Positions 8,173 through 16,832 of a stretch of 40,756 bases of DNA are shown piece by piece. The stretch is from Bacteroidota bacterium (GTDB taxonomy: Bacteria; Bacteroidota; Bacteroidia; Chitinophagales; Chitinophagaceae). The translations under genes and the position numbers were made by a program. The notes beneath the pieces were generated by a model. That model did not search any database, was not told the origin of the DNA, and was given only the letters and a program-made list of their open reading frames with translations. The stretch spans positions 1-40,756 of the forward strand of contig JABDAP010000011.1 of NCBI GenBank assembly GCA_013289065.1, given 5' to 3'. Position 1 is the first letter of the stretch. Each line of letters starts with the position of its first letter.

Positions 8173-9963
8173 CTATAAATGATAGCCATTATCGGCTACC
8201 AGTTTATCCGATATCCTTCTCCTGGCATCTTTGGTATTGAATGGTTCTACTTTGGTGAACCGTTTTAAACCGATATGCATCATTCTTAATTCATCGCCGT
8301 CTGAAAAGCTGTTCAGGGCATCCTTTCCCGCTTTATTAATGCGGTCTGCGGCATCATATATATATGTCCGTACAATGTCTGCCTGAACAGTTACTGCTGT
8401 TTCTCCTTTACTTTCCGTAAGTTTCATTAACCGCAATAAAGCGCTTTCGGCATTAAATGTTTCGATGGCCATATCAGCAATATTCATGAGTACTTCCTGT
8501 TCTTTATCAAGCTGCATCATCAGTTTTTGAACAGCTGCACCCGCAACCATCAATATGGCTTTTTTGAAGTTGGCTATGTATTTGCGTTCTTTCGAAAACG
8601 CTGTTTCATCATCTGAACTAAAATCGGGTATGCTCATCAGTTCCTTCTGCACGGCCATTGCGGGTGTCATGAGGTCAAGTTTTCCTTTCATGGCGCGCTT
8701 CAGCATCATATCCACAGTAAGCAAACGGTTGATCTCGTTGGTGCCTTCATAGATCCGGTTAATGCGGCTGTCGCGATATGCTTTTGAAATCAGATATTCA
8801 TCACTGAACCCATTACCGCCATGTATCTGAACGCCTTCATCCACTACAAAATCCAATGTTTCACTGCCGTATACTTTTAGCATCGAACATTCAATGGCAT
8901 ATTCTTCCGCAGCGCCAAGAAGTGCTTCTGCAAAGGGTTTGCCGCTGTCTAATAATTCATGTTCTTTATTATCGATCCATTTTGCCGTACGGAACAAAGC
9001 GCTTTCACAAACCCACATACGGATGGCCATCTCCGCCATCTTATGCCTGATGGCGCCAAATTTTGCGATCGGCAGTTTAAACTGTTCCCTTGTTTTTGCA
9101 TATTGAACAGAAGTGGTGGTTGCTCTTTTCGATCCGCCCAATGCAGCCGCACATAATTTCAAACGGCCGATATTAAGAATGTTGAATGCGATCAAATGCC
9201 CCTTCCCTATTTCTCCCAAAACATTTTCTACAGGCACTTTGCAATCCTGGAAATATAACTGTACCGTTGAAGACCCTTTGATTCCCATCTTGTGTTCTTC
9301 GGGCCCCTGTGTAAATCCTTCAAACCCTCTTTCAATAATAAAACCGGTGAACTTGTCGCCATCGATCTTTGCAAATACCGTATACACATCGGCAAAACCG
9401 CCGTTGGTGATCCAGCATTTTTGCCCGTTGAGAATATAATATTTTCCATCATCACTCAATTTGGCTATGGTCTTTGCACCTAATGCATCGCTGCCGCTGT
9501 TGGGTTCTGTAAGCCCGTATGCACCTTTCCATTCTCCCGATGCGAGTTTGGGAATATACTTTTGTTTCTGTTCTTCCGTTCCAAAATAAAGAATAGGCAA
9601 CGAACCAATTCCTGTGTGGGCAGCCACTGCTACGGAAAAAGAATACCCACCACCTAATCCTTCATTCACGATCGATGCAGTTATAAAATCCTTGCCCAGT
9701 CCGCCATACTGTTCAGGAAAAGAAGTGGACAATAATCCCTGCTCGCCCGCTTTTTTAATCAACGACGGCATCAATCCCGGCTCCATCTTGTCTATCCTGT
9801 CAATGATGGGAAGTATCTCAGTATCGAGAAACTGCGCACACATATCCATCACCATGGTTTGTTCCTCGTTAAAATCTTCTGCGATAAATGTATCGGAGGG
9901 GTCACTTTCCTTGATCAACCATTCGCCACCTTTAAGGGCGCTGGTTTGTTTGCTGGTTTCCAT
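8173..9963 (-). CDS. Acyl-CoA dehydrogenase (VLCAD/ACAD9-like, long form)
   Basis: A FAD enzyme that makes 2-enoyl-CoA in fatty acid beta-oxidation. The 596-residue protein starts at the ATG ending at 9963, chosen over an upstream ATG at 10032 because the latter would read through the palindromic spacer. It has the N-terminal helical domain, the FAD-binding YGLTEPNSGSDA and WITNGGFADVYTVFAK region, the PIAKFGAIRHKMAEM helix, QIHGGNGFSDEY, and the catalytic Glu406 in RIYEGTNEINR. About 150 extra C-terminal residues after the usual 380-residue core are as in the VLCAD/ACAD9 type. It lies 65 bp after the marR-type gene on the same strand, probably one operon; MarR-type control of fatty-acid genes is common. 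Confidence 0.93.
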   Translation of the reverse strand: METSKQTSALKGGEWLIKESDPSDTFIAEDFNEEQTMVMDMCAQFLDTEILPIIDRIDKMEPGLMPSLIKKAGEQGLLSTSFPEQYGGLGKDFITASIVNEGLGGGYSFSVAVAAHTGIGSLPILYFGTEEQKQKYIPKLASGEWKGAYGLTEPNSGSDALGAKTIAKLSDDGKYYILNGQKCWITNGGFADVYTVFAKIDGDKFTGFIIERGFEGFTQGPEEHKMGIKGSSTVQLYFQDCKVPVENVLGEIGKGHLIAFNILNIGRLKLCAAALGGSKRATTTSVQYAKTREQFKLPIAKFGAIRHKMAEMAIRMWVCESALFRTAKWIDNKEHELLDSGKPFAEALLGAAEEYAIECSMLKVYGSETLDFVVDEGVQIHGGNGFSDEYLISKAYRDSRINRIYEGTNEINRLLTVDMMLKRAMKGKLDLMTPAMAVQKELMSIPDFSSDDETAFSKERKYIANFKKAILMVAGAAVQKLMMQLDKEQEVLMNIADMAIETFNAESALLRLMKLTESKGETAVTVQADIVRTYIYDAADRINKAGKDALNSFSDGDELRMMHIGLKRFTKVEPFNTKDARRRISDKLVADNGYHL

Positions 9964-9999
9964 GTTGGAGAGTTTTATTATTTGAAAGATTTTTTGTCC

Positions 10000-10022
10000 A
10001 TAGACCATGGTCCATGGTCTAT
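10000..10022. repeat. 23-bp near-perfect palindrome with 7-bp period
   Basis: 11-bp arms around one central base (10011), made of 7-bp words: GTCCATA, GACCATG, GTCCATG, GTCTATA. It lies in the spacer between the marR-type and acyl-CoA dehydrogenase genes, so it is transcribed and could form a hairpin in the mRNA leader. Confidence 0.75.
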
Positions 10023-10028
10023 AATGCC

Positions 10029-10469
10029 TCACGTCAAATTATCATACACTTTTTGAAACACCAGTTTCACTGTTTCTATCTCTTCTTTATTTACGCCGGT
10101 CAATGCCTCGTTCATGGTTTGATTTGCAAGGTCGATCGTGCGGTTCTGTAGTTCTTTGGCGGCATCTGTTAAACAAACCAGGTTGATACGGCGGTCCGAT
10201 CTGGAAGGGACGCGCTTTACCAGTTTTTGTTTTTCAAGATTATCAATAAGCCTTGTAATACTTGGTTTATCGCGGAAAGTGCGGTTACATAATTCCTGCT
10301 GGCTCAAACAATCTTCTTTCCATAAATGATATAACACGCTCCATTGTTCGATAGTGATCTCAAGCCCGGATTGACGGAAATTTTTTTGTAACCTTCGTGC
10401 AACAGCAGTAGAAGCCATGCCATTGATGACGCTGTATAGTTCCCCCCGTTTAAATTGGTTGTTTGGCAT
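10029..10469 (-). CDS. MarR family transcriptional regulator
   Basis: A 146-residue protein from the ATG ending at 10469 (MPNNQFKRGELYSVI). Upstream in-frame starts reach into the divergent gene and would lie beyond the promoter, so they were rejected. It has a winged-helix core: QWSVLYHLWKEDCLSQQELCNRTFRDKPSITRLIDNLEKQKLVKRVPSRSDRRINLVCLT, including the recognition helix and the DRR wing. It binds DNA as a dimer. A 16-bp palindrome 5 bp upstream of its start overlaps the predicted transcription start, so autoregulation is likely. It probably controls the acyl-CoA dehydrogenase downstream and possibly the divergent hydrolase. Confidence 0.9.
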   Translation of the reverse strand: MPNNQFKRGELYSVINGMASTAVARRLQKNFRQSGLEITIEQWSVLYHLWKEDCLSQQELCNRTFRDKPSITRLIDNLEKQKLVKRVPSRSDRRINLVCLTDAAKELQNRTIDLANQTMNEALTGVNKEEIETVKLVFQKVYDNLT

Positions 10470-10473
10470 ATAG

Positions 10474-10489
10474 TTAGTTATGCAACTAA
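10474..10489. promoter_or_regulatory. Probable MarR operator palindrome
   Basis: TTAGTT-ATGC-AACTAA: perfect 6-bp half-sites with a 4-bp spacer, of the shape known for MarR/SlyA-type sites. It sits between the predicted -7 element and the start codon of the marR-type gene. Confidence 0.6.
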
Positions 10490-10492
10490 TTT

Positions 10493-10523
10493 CAAAATAA
10501 GTTCGTTTCTTTGACATCACCAA
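10493..10523 (-). promoter_or_regulatory. Candidate Bacteroidota promoter for the marR-type gene
   Basis: On the minus strand TTG (10521-10523) is followed 20 nt later by TTATTTTG (10493-10500), one mismatch from the Bacteroidota TTG / TAnnTTTG promoter. The operator palindrome begins 3 bp downstream, where RNA polymerase would start. Confidence 0.4.
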
Positions 10524-10546
10524 GAATAAACCCTTAAAATTTAGAA

Positions 10547-11356
10547 TTGGCAGCAGAATCCTATCATATACCTTTTCACAGTTCCAGTATCCATTATACC
10601 CGCATGGGCAATGGAGATGAATGGCTGTTTTGTTTTCATGGTTACGGGGAAAGCAGTAAAGCATTTGATCTTTTGGAAAATGTATTATTCAAAAGGTTTA
10701 CAATTATCGCGATCGATCTTCCCTTTCATGGCAAAACAAAATGGGAGGAAGGATTATTGTTTGAACCTGCCGATCTGGTTACCATCATCAACCTGATCAA
10801 ACCAAAGAATGCATCTATGTGCATACTCGGTTACAGCATGGGTGGCCGTATCGCCCTGCAGTTATTGGAAATGATACCTGAACAGATCAGTAAACTGGTA
10901 CTGGTTGCACCTGACGGGCTGCATAAAAACAGGTGGCGTTTACTTGCTACCCGTACCAAGATCGGTAAGAGGCTTTTTGCTTTCTGTATGCGCAAACCTT
11001 TTTTAATGATCGCATCAATAGAGCTTGCTGATAAAATAGGTTTATATAATAAAAGCTTTCTCAAATTCGTACATCACTATCTTGATGATGCAGAACAACG
11101 GGCCATACTTTTCCGGCGGTGGACAACCTTACGAAATTTTAAAACGGATCTGACGGCTACAAAAAAAATAATTATAAACAGGAAAATACCGGTACATCTT
11201 GTATTTGGTAAATACGACAGGGTTATTTTATCCAGGCACGGCCTGCGTTTCAGCAAAGGGTCAAATGGACTGATATCAGTAACGGTAGTTGAAGCAGGGC
11301 ACCAGTTATTGCGCGAGAAACATCTGCCTGTGATCGTGCGGGGGTTAGTTGAATAA
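10547..11356 (+). CDS. Alpha/beta-fold hydrolase
   Basis: A 269-residue single-domain hydrolase. The oxyanion motif HGYGES is at about 31-36, the nucleophile elbow GYSMGG has Ser97, the acid is Asp224 (VFGKYDRVI) and the base His252 (EAGHQ), so the triad is complete. There is no signal peptide, so it is cytoplasmic. The start is uncertain: the frame opens with TTG at 10547, and the first in-frame ATG is at codon 20, which would still leave the oxyanion motif. It is divergent from the marR-type gene across 77 bp and 21 bp upstream of a glycosyltransferase. The substrate cannot be named; MenH-like and esterase/thioesterase roles are both open. Confidence 0.85.
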   Translation: MAAESYHIPFHSSSIHYTRMGNGDEWLFCFHGYGESSKAFDLLENVLFKRFTIIAIDLPFHGKTKWEEGLLFEPADLVTIINLIKPKNASMCILGYSMGGRIALQLLEMIPEQISKLVLVAPDGLHKNRWRLLATRTKIGKRLFAFCMRKPFLMIASIELADKIGLYNKSFLKFVHHYLDDAEQRAILFRRWTTLRNFKTDLTATKKIIINRKIPVHLVFGKYDRVILSRHGLRFSKGSNGLISVTVVEAGHQLLREKHLPVIVRGLVE

Positions 11357-11377
11357 TATTATCTTTCTTTGTTCACT

Positions 11378-12526
11378 ATGTACTGGAGCGTTATTCTTAT
11401 CACGGCTGTTTTACTGCTGGCATATTGCTTCCTGATCATTCTGTACAGGCAATGGTTCCTGCGGCTGCCGCTGTTTATTTTTGATAAGGATGCTGATCCG
11501 CAAACAAAATTTTCTGTCATCATTCCTGCAAAAGATGAAGAAGAGAATATTGAAAAATGTTTGCTGTCGGTTTTACAACAACAATATCCGCCGGATCTTT
11601 TTGAAGTGATCGTGATCAATGATCATTCAACGGATCAGACAGAAAATATTATTCGCCGGATGCAGGCAACTTACAGTAACCTTCAGTTATTACATCTCAG
11701 CGATCACCTGCATGGTGTACAGCTGAACGCCTATAAGAAAAAATCGATCGAATGGGCTATTGCAAAAAGTAACGGAACATGGATCGTAACAACAGATGCC
11801 GATTGTTTGGTTACGGCTGAATGGCTACGTACACTCGATGCATTCATCCGGCAAAAGCAACCGGTATTTGTAGCAGCGCCGGTTATGTTTACAAATAACC
11901 ATTCATTCCTTTCCGTTTTTCAATTGCTCGATTTTATCAGCCTGCAGGGAATTACTGCAGCGTCTGTGTCTGCCGGCCACCATACTATGTGCAATGGTGC
12001 CAATATTGCTTACCGGAAAACCATATTTAATGAAGTGGAAGGATTTAGCGGTATCGACGGGATTGCCAGCGGCGATGATATGTTGCTGATGTATAAGATC
12101 AAACAAAAATACCCGGATGGCCTCGGATATTTGTATGCAAAAGGCTCGATCGTCACAACCGCACCCATGCCCGACTGGAAAAGTTTTTTTAATCAACGCA
12201 TACGTTGGGCAAGCAAGGCGGATAAATATGAAGACAAAAGCATTTTCTGGACACTTGCATTGGTGTATGCAGTAAACCTGTTGTTGCTGGTATTATTTGT
12301 ATGGAGTTTTTTTATAACCGGAGGTTTATATAATTGGTTGATATTGGTCATCGCCAAAACAATCATCGAGCTAAGCCTGATGATACCTGTGGCGAGATTT
12401 TATGGCCACGTGAATGCCTTGTTATGGTTCCCGGTAATGCAGCCGTTTCATATAACTTATACGGTGATCGCGGGATGGCTCGGTAAATTCGGGAGTTACC
12501 AGTGGAAGGGGAGAAAAGTTCACTGA
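11378..12526 (+). CDS. Membrane glycosyltransferase, family GT2
   Basis: A 382-residue protein from ATG 11378 (a TTG three codons earlier was rejected). One N-terminal transmembrane helix (about 3-24) is followed by a GT-A domain: VIIPAKDEEENIEKCLLSV, Asp82 (VINDHSTD), the DxD motif Asp140/Asp142 (TTDADC), GDD at about 232-234, and QxxRW (Gln273, Arg276, Trp277). C-terminal helices follow at about 290-365. The QxxRW motif suggests a processive or lipid-acceptor GT2. It lies 21 bp after the hydrolase gene, so they are probably co-transcribed. The sugar and acceptor are unknown. Confidence 0.88.
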   Translation: MYWSVILITAVLLLAYCFLIILYRQWFLRLPLFIFDKDADPQTKFSVIIPAKDEEENIEKCLLSVLQQQYPPDLFEVIVINDHSTDQTENIIRRMQATYSNLQLLHLSDHLHGVQLNAYKKKSIEWAIAKSNGTWIVTTDADCLVTAEWLRTLDAFIRQKQPVFVAAPVMFTNNHSFLSVFQLLDFISLQGITAASVSAGHHTMCNGANIAYRKTIFNEVEGFSGIDGIASGDDMLLMYKIKQKYPDGLGYLYAKGSIVTTAPMPDWKSFFNQRIRWASKADKYEDKSIFWTLALVYAVNLLLLVLFVWSFFITGGLYNWLILVIAKTIIELSLMIPVARFYGHVNALLWFPVMQPFHITYTVIAGWLGKFGSYQWKGRKVH

Positions 12527-12538
12527 TAACAGAACTTA

Positions 12539-12631
12539 TTATTTCAGTTCTTCGGTTCCTGGCCACCATGCATAAATGATCAATGGGATCAAAATGATAA
12601 GTGACAGGAAAAAGGAGAATACGCGTTTCAT
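12539..12631 (-). CDS. Putative 30-residue single-helix membrane peptide
   Basis: A short frame with an ATG ending at 12631 and TAA at 12539-12541. It encodes MKRVFSFFLSLIILIPLII followed by YAWWPGTEELK: a basic N-terminus, one strongly hydrophobic helix and an acidic tail, i.e. a well-formed bitopic micropeptide rather than random sequence. It is convergent with the glycosyltransferase gene and divergent from the permease gene. No family is recognised, and expression is unproven. Confidence 0.4.
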   Translation of the reverse strand: MKRVFSFFLSLIILIPLIIYAWWPGTEELK

Positions 12632-12751
12632 AAAGACAGGTATTGATTTGGGTGATGGACAGCAATTTTTAAGCTCCGTTTAATGTTTATTACTTGAATT
12701 CGGTAAAAAAGCTGTTATGGTCGGTGAATTTCATATTTCTTAATTTCAAAC

Positions 12752-13834
12752 GTGGCAAAAAACAATCATATATCTCCATTCATGGCGCGCTTACTGAAGA
12801 ATAAAGGCGCTTCTTTTGGATTGATACTTATCGTGCTGAGTGTGCTGCTTGCATTGTTATGCTATTTTATTTCGCCTGATCCATCACCTGATGCCAACAG
12901 GATCATTCCGGAAATAGGAAGCAAAAAACCTGGATATACAGCTATACTGCTGCGCATCAAAAGAGATAAGATAGTAAGACAGCCGGCTTTTTTTGACAGG
13001 TTATTGAACGGCGCCGAAGAATCTTTTCAATACACACCCATTACATCTTATACCATTACAGGCGATAGCATTGTTTACCTGAAATTTGTTGATGACGGTA
13101 TTACAGAAAGAAGAGCAATGCTTCGTTCATTAGCAGGCGACCCGCCGGTAAAAAGTGTAACCTATTATTTAGGAACCGATAAATTCGGAAGAGATCTCCT
13201 GAGCCGCTTACTGATCGGTGTGCGTGTAAGCTTAAGCGTTGGATTGATCGCCGTGCTGATTTCATTGACAATTGGAATATTACTGGGTTCGGTTGCAGGT
13301 TATTTCAGGGGATGGGTGGATGATATCATTATGTGGTTTATCAACGTGATCTGGAGCATACCAACTTTGTTATTGGTTTTTGCCATAACACTTGCACTGG
13401 GCAAGGGTTTCTGGCAGGTATTCATTGCAGTAGGTTTAACCATGTGGGTAAACGTAGCAAGGTTGGTAAGAGGCCAGGTACTCGCCGTTCGCGAACTTGA
13501 ATATGTTGAAGCCACGCGCGCGTTGGGCTACTCGCATGCAAGAATTATTTTTCGCCATATCCTTCCAAATATTCTCGGGCCGGTAATGGTTATTGCTGCG
13601 AGCAATTTTGCATCCGCGATCGTAATTGAAGCAGGGTTAAGTTTTCTCGGCGTTGGCGTACAACCTCCGCAGCCCAGCTGGGGACTGATGATCAAGGAGA
13701 ATTATAATTTTATCATCACACATAATCCTATGCTGGCACTGGCGCCGGGTATTGCGATCATGCTACTCGTACTCGCATTTAATTTATTGGGTAATGGATT
13801 AAGGGATGCGTTGAATGTGAGAAGCAAAATTTAA
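12752..13834 (+). CDS. ABC transporter permease, DppC/OppC type
   Basis: An inner-membrane permease of the peptide/nickel importer class, 360 residues from a GTG start (an ATG ten codons later is the alternative). It has the signature LGTDKFGRDLLSRLLIGVRVS at about 140-160, five further transmembrane helices, and the EAA loop EATRALGYSHARIIFRHILPN at about 253-273 that docks the ATPase, then LSFLGVGVQPPQPSWG. Between the first helix (21-43) and the LGTD motif lie about 95 residues, longer than the roughly 40 usual in E. coli DppC. No partner permease, ATPase or binding protein lies in the window, so it is a solo component here. Confidence 0.9.
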   Translation: MAKNNHISPFMARLLKNKGASFGLILIVLSVLLALLCYFISPDPSPDANRIIPEIGSKKPGYTAILLRIKRDKIVRQPAFFDRLLNGAEESFQYTPITSYTITGDSIVYLKFVDDGITERRAMLRSLAGDPPVKSVTYYLGTDKFGRDLLSRLLIGVRVSLSVGLIAVLISLTIGILLGSVAGYFRGWVDDIIMWFINVIWSIPTLLLVFAITLALGKGFWQVFIAVGLTMWVNVARLVRGQVLAVRELEYVEATRALGYSHARIIFRHILPNILGPVMVIAASNFASAIVIEAGLSFLGVGVQPPQPSWGLMIKENYNFIITHNPMLALAPGIAIMLLVLAFNLLGNGLRDALNVRSKI

Positions 13835-13865
13835 TATGATTCTGGAATTTATTTGAAGAGTATTT

Positions 13866-15326
13866 TCACGCAAGATTTGTTCTTTCTTCTTTACTTTTTG
13901 TATCCAATAAAATGATCATTCCCAAACACAGCCAGAACAAGCTGCCGATCTTATCTGTCTCGATCATATCACTCATACAATTGATCACGCCGATCATAAC
14001 AAGAACAATACTCACGGTTAAGGAAATAGTTCTGTAAAATTTGCTTTGCAGCTGATGATACAGTTTTTGTGCATGTAATAACATACCAAAATAAAGTACG
14101 CAAAAAAGTATCAGCCCGATAATACCCTGCTCCAGTGCAGTTAGTATAAAATAATTATGAACCGTTGAATGTTCTTTGTTATCGCTTACCCATGTTTCAA
14201 AACGGCTGACTGTATACGGGCGGTAATGCAGATAAAAACTGTTGGGGCCAAAACCGGTAATAGGTTTATCTGCCAGCATCCGGGCGCCTGCAATCCAGCG
14301 GTAAAATCTTTCGGCGGTTGATACATCTTTCATTTCAACGGTAGCGCGCATGTGTTGGCTGAAGTCTGTATGAAAAACAGTACGGTCATGATCGGGTGCA
14401 AACTGCATGTAATTTTTATCAGTAACGAGCCATGCAGTTGAAATGACCACACCTGTAACTGCAATGATCACAAATACACCCATCCTTTTTCTTTGAACAA
14501 GCCATACCGCTGAAAAGCCCAACAGCAAAGCGATCCAGGCTCCTCTTGAATATGCAAAGAGTAATCCGGCCAGTCCGATCACCAATCCATATACGATCCA
14601 TTTTCTTTTTGGGTAGCCTGCAGGTGTCAGTTTCCAAACACACCAGCCAACCGGCAGCAGGCAAACCAGCATGGATGAATAGTTCACATGATTGCGGAAA
14701 AAAGGTGCAAGTGTTTTCTGAACGTTTTCAAAAGAGAAGGCGTAGAATGAATGCCGTATCAATGTTTGCATTACAACAAATAACATGGGCACTAACAGGT
14801 ACAGCGCCATTTTTTGTATCCTGCTTTGCGAAGTCAGTAAGATCTGCGGCAACACAACAAACGGAATGATGAACCATGTTTTTGCCAAAAGATATTTTAC
14901 AGATAACAAAGGCTCTTCAGAATAAATGCATGTGACCGATAACCAGATCATATAAACGACCAGCACCATACATAACGGATGTTGCTTTAATGATACGGGG
15001 AACCATTTGGGTTGATGGATCAGTTTTGCAACAGCAACACCCGTTAACAACAACAGCAATATTTCATCCGGAAAATCTAAACCGAGTTGCGGCGTAATAT
15101 TCAGTTCGGTTGATAAGGGCAGCGTAATAAATAATAACCAGAATAATTTTTCCGGTTGCGCAATTATAAGATCAAATACAACAGGGAATAATAACCATAC
15201 AAAAGGGATCACCATGATCAGCGGTTCCTGCAAAGCAATGGCGAAAATACCGCCTGCTAAAAAAATAACAAATGACAGCAGTGATCTTTTTTGATATAGC
15301 CATGACCACTCAAACATATCAGTCAA
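13866..15326 (-). CDS. O-antigen ligase / polymerase family protein (Wzy_C)
   Basis: A 486-residue polytopic membrane protein with about ten to twelve helices. The conserved AYSRGAWIALLLG is at 258-270 and a large periplasmic loop (about 300-385) holds FGPNSFYLHYRPY and the His386/His390 pair (HSTVHNYFIL). These are Wzy_C/WaaL hallmarks; such proteins polymerise or ligate lipid-linked glycans on the periplasmic face. Its start overlaps the preceding Wzz-like gene by 8 bp, pointing to polymerase plus chain-length control rather than a ligase alone. No flippase or initiating transferase is near, so the rest of the pathway must be elsewhere. Confidence 0.88.
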   Translation of the reverse strand: MTDMFEWSWLYQKRSLLSFVIFLAGGIFAIALQEPLIMVIPFVWLLFPVVFDLIIAQPEKLFWLLFITLPLSTELNITPQLGLDFPDEILLLLLTGVAVAKLIHQPKWFPVSLKQHPLCMVLVVYMIWLSVTCIYSEEPLLSVKYLLAKTWFIIPFVVLPQILLTSQSRIQKMALYLLVPMLFVVMQTLIRHSFYAFSFENVQKTLAPFFRNHVNYSSMLVCLLPVGWCVWKLTPAGYPKRKWIVYGLVIGLAGLLFAYSRGAWIALLLGFSAVWLVQRKRMGVFVIIAVTGVVISTAWLVTDKNYMQFAPDHDRTVFHTDFSQHMRATVEMKDVSTAERFYRWIAGARMLADKPITGFGPNSFYLHYRPYTVSRFETWVSDNKEHSTVHNYFILTALEQGIIGLILFCVLYFGMLLHAQKLYHQLQSKFYRTISLTVSIVLVMIGVINCMSDMIETDKIGSLFWLCLGMIILLDTKSKEERTNLA

Positions 15327-16182
15327 TCGTTTTTCTGTTGTTCACCAATATGAATAAACAACCAAAAAGAAAACCCGCTAAACATACAGCCAGTATGATC
15401 ATCAGCTTATCCGGCCTTTCGGCTTTGGCAGCGGGTGTAGCAGCTTCCATTACATATAATACTGCCGGAGGTGTTTGTGCTGCAAGTTTAAATTCATCGG
15501 CTGTTTTACGGTATTGTTTGATCTGCTCCGTTAAGGTTTGCATTTGTATCACAGCCAGCTCGCGGTTTGCATTGGTAAATTTGGAGATACTGTCACCTAA
15601 CGAACGGTAATCCTGTTCCATTGAACTGACCGAATTTTTGATCTTTTCCAACGACTGGTTATAATTTTTTTCCCAAACAGCCGCTTCTGTTTCTTCTACA
15701 ATGGCAACCATCCGGTTTGCAATGTTTGAAGAAAGTTGTTTGTCTTTTGTCCAGCAAATTATTTTCAATTGTCCCTGTTCTGTTTTCTGACAGGAAAGAT
15801 CTTTCCGCAAACACGTAACTGCTTTTTTTCTGAGTATGGGTAAACTGTCATTGCTTAATTCATAGTAACTAACTAAAGAAAACTGATCCACAATTTTTTT
15901 ATAGGTTGTATCCATATCGGCAACGCCATAGATACGGTCCAGATCATCGCCCGAACCAAAATAAGAATAGAGGTTTTGTATATTGGTATTAAAGAGGCGC
16001 GCTTTATCTGCCAGCATCGGATTTGCTGAAACGATCGTAGCGGTTGACCGGAAATATTTTGGCACAAGAAAAACGGTTACTGCCGCAACAACAGCGCCGG
16101 CTACCACACAAAACAAAATGGTTCTCCATCTTTTTTGTAAAACGGCCATGGTTTGTTCGAGGTTAAAAGAAGAAGTTTGCAT
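15319..16182 (-). CDS. Wzz-type polysaccharide chain-length determinant
   Basis: A 287-residue inner-membrane protein with the Wzz topology. The N-terminal helix (about 20-42) is followed by the VPKYFRSTATIVSANP strand, a periplasmic helical region with coiled-coil stretches (about 150-235), a proline-containing segment and a C-terminal helix (about 262-281), then a short basic end. It has no cytoplasmic tyrosine-kinase domain, unlike GumC/Wzc fusions. It controls the modal length of glycan made by the polymerase gene that follows with an 8-bp overlap. Confidence 0.85.
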   Translation of the reverse strand: MQTSSFNLEQTMAVLQKRWRTILFCVVAGAVVAAVTVFLVPKYFRSTATIVSANPMLADKARLFNTNIQNLYSYFGSGDDLDRIYGVADMDTTYKKIVDQFSLVSYYELSNDSLPILRKKAVTCLRKDLSCQKTEQGQLKIICWTKDKQLSSNIANRMVAIVEETEAAVWEKNYNQSLEKIKNSVSSMEQDYRSLGDSISKFTNANRELAVIQMQTLTEQIKQYRKTADEFKLAAQTPPAVLYVMEAATPAAKAERPDKLMIILAVCLAGFLFGCLFILVNNRKTID

Positions 16183-16209
16183 AGACAGTGAAAATACAAT
16201 TTATTCGCA

Positions 16210-16683
16210 TCATGCCTGCGGCGCTACCACTACATTCCGGTCGAGGCTTTCTTCCAGTGAAATAAATGTTTCTGTGCGTTCGATGCCTTTTATCTTTTGT
16301 AATTCATCATGCAAAACAAAACGCAGTTCCTGGATATCTTTACAAACGATCTCAGCAAACATGCTGTAATTGCCTGTTGTATAATTCAGTCGGACGATCT
16401 GCGGAATTTTTTTCAGTTCTTTGGCAACGGAATCATACAATGAACTTTTTTCAAGATATACGCCGATAAAAGCGATCACATCATAACCCAAAGATTTGAG
16501 ATCAACGGATAATCGTTTACCTTTAACCACTTTCAGCTCTTCAAGTTTTTTGATCCGTACATGAATGGTGCCGCCGGAAACAAACAGTTTTTTTCCAAGA
16601 TCGGCATAAGAGATCTCTGCATTTTCCATCATTTCCTGAATGATCTGGAAATCCAATTTGTCAAGATTTAATTTAGCAGACAT
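16210..16683 (-). CDS. Lrp/AsnC family transcriptional regulator
   Basis: A 157-residue protein with an N-terminal helix-turn-helix (LDKLDFQIIQEMMENAEISYADLGKKLFVSGGTIHVRIKKLEELKVV, residues 7-53) and a C-terminal ligand-binding RAM domain (about 70-150; GNYSMFAEIVCKDIQELRFVLHDELQKIKGIERTETFISLEE). It forms dimers to octamers and usually senses amino acids. It lies 27 bp upstream of the Wzz-like gene on the same strand, so it may be co-transcribed with or control the polysaccharide pair. The AT-rich 150 bp upstream should hold its promoter. Confidence 0.92.
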   Translation of the reverse strand: MSAKLNLDKLDFQIIQEMMENAEISYADLGKKLFVSGGTIHVRIKKLEELKVVKGKRLSVDLKSLGYDVIAFIGVYLEKSSLYDSVAKELKKIPQIVRLNYTTGNYSMFAEIVCKDIQELRFVLHDELQKIKGIERTETFISLEESLDRNVVVAPQA

Positions 16684-16832
16684 TTTTGAGCTGTTTTTAG
16701 AAATTATTCAATAATACATCAAATATATTATACATTACCTATATTATCAAAATATTTATTGAATTATTTATAATAAATTAAGGAGTTTACTTAACATTGT
16801 ACTGTCAATAACGTCAAAGAGTTCTTATATAC

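Noticed and set aside
9856..10056. Plus-strand open frames across the acyl-CoA dehydrogenase gene
   Set aside because: They are mirror frames of a well-supported minus-strand enzyme gene with conserved motifs.
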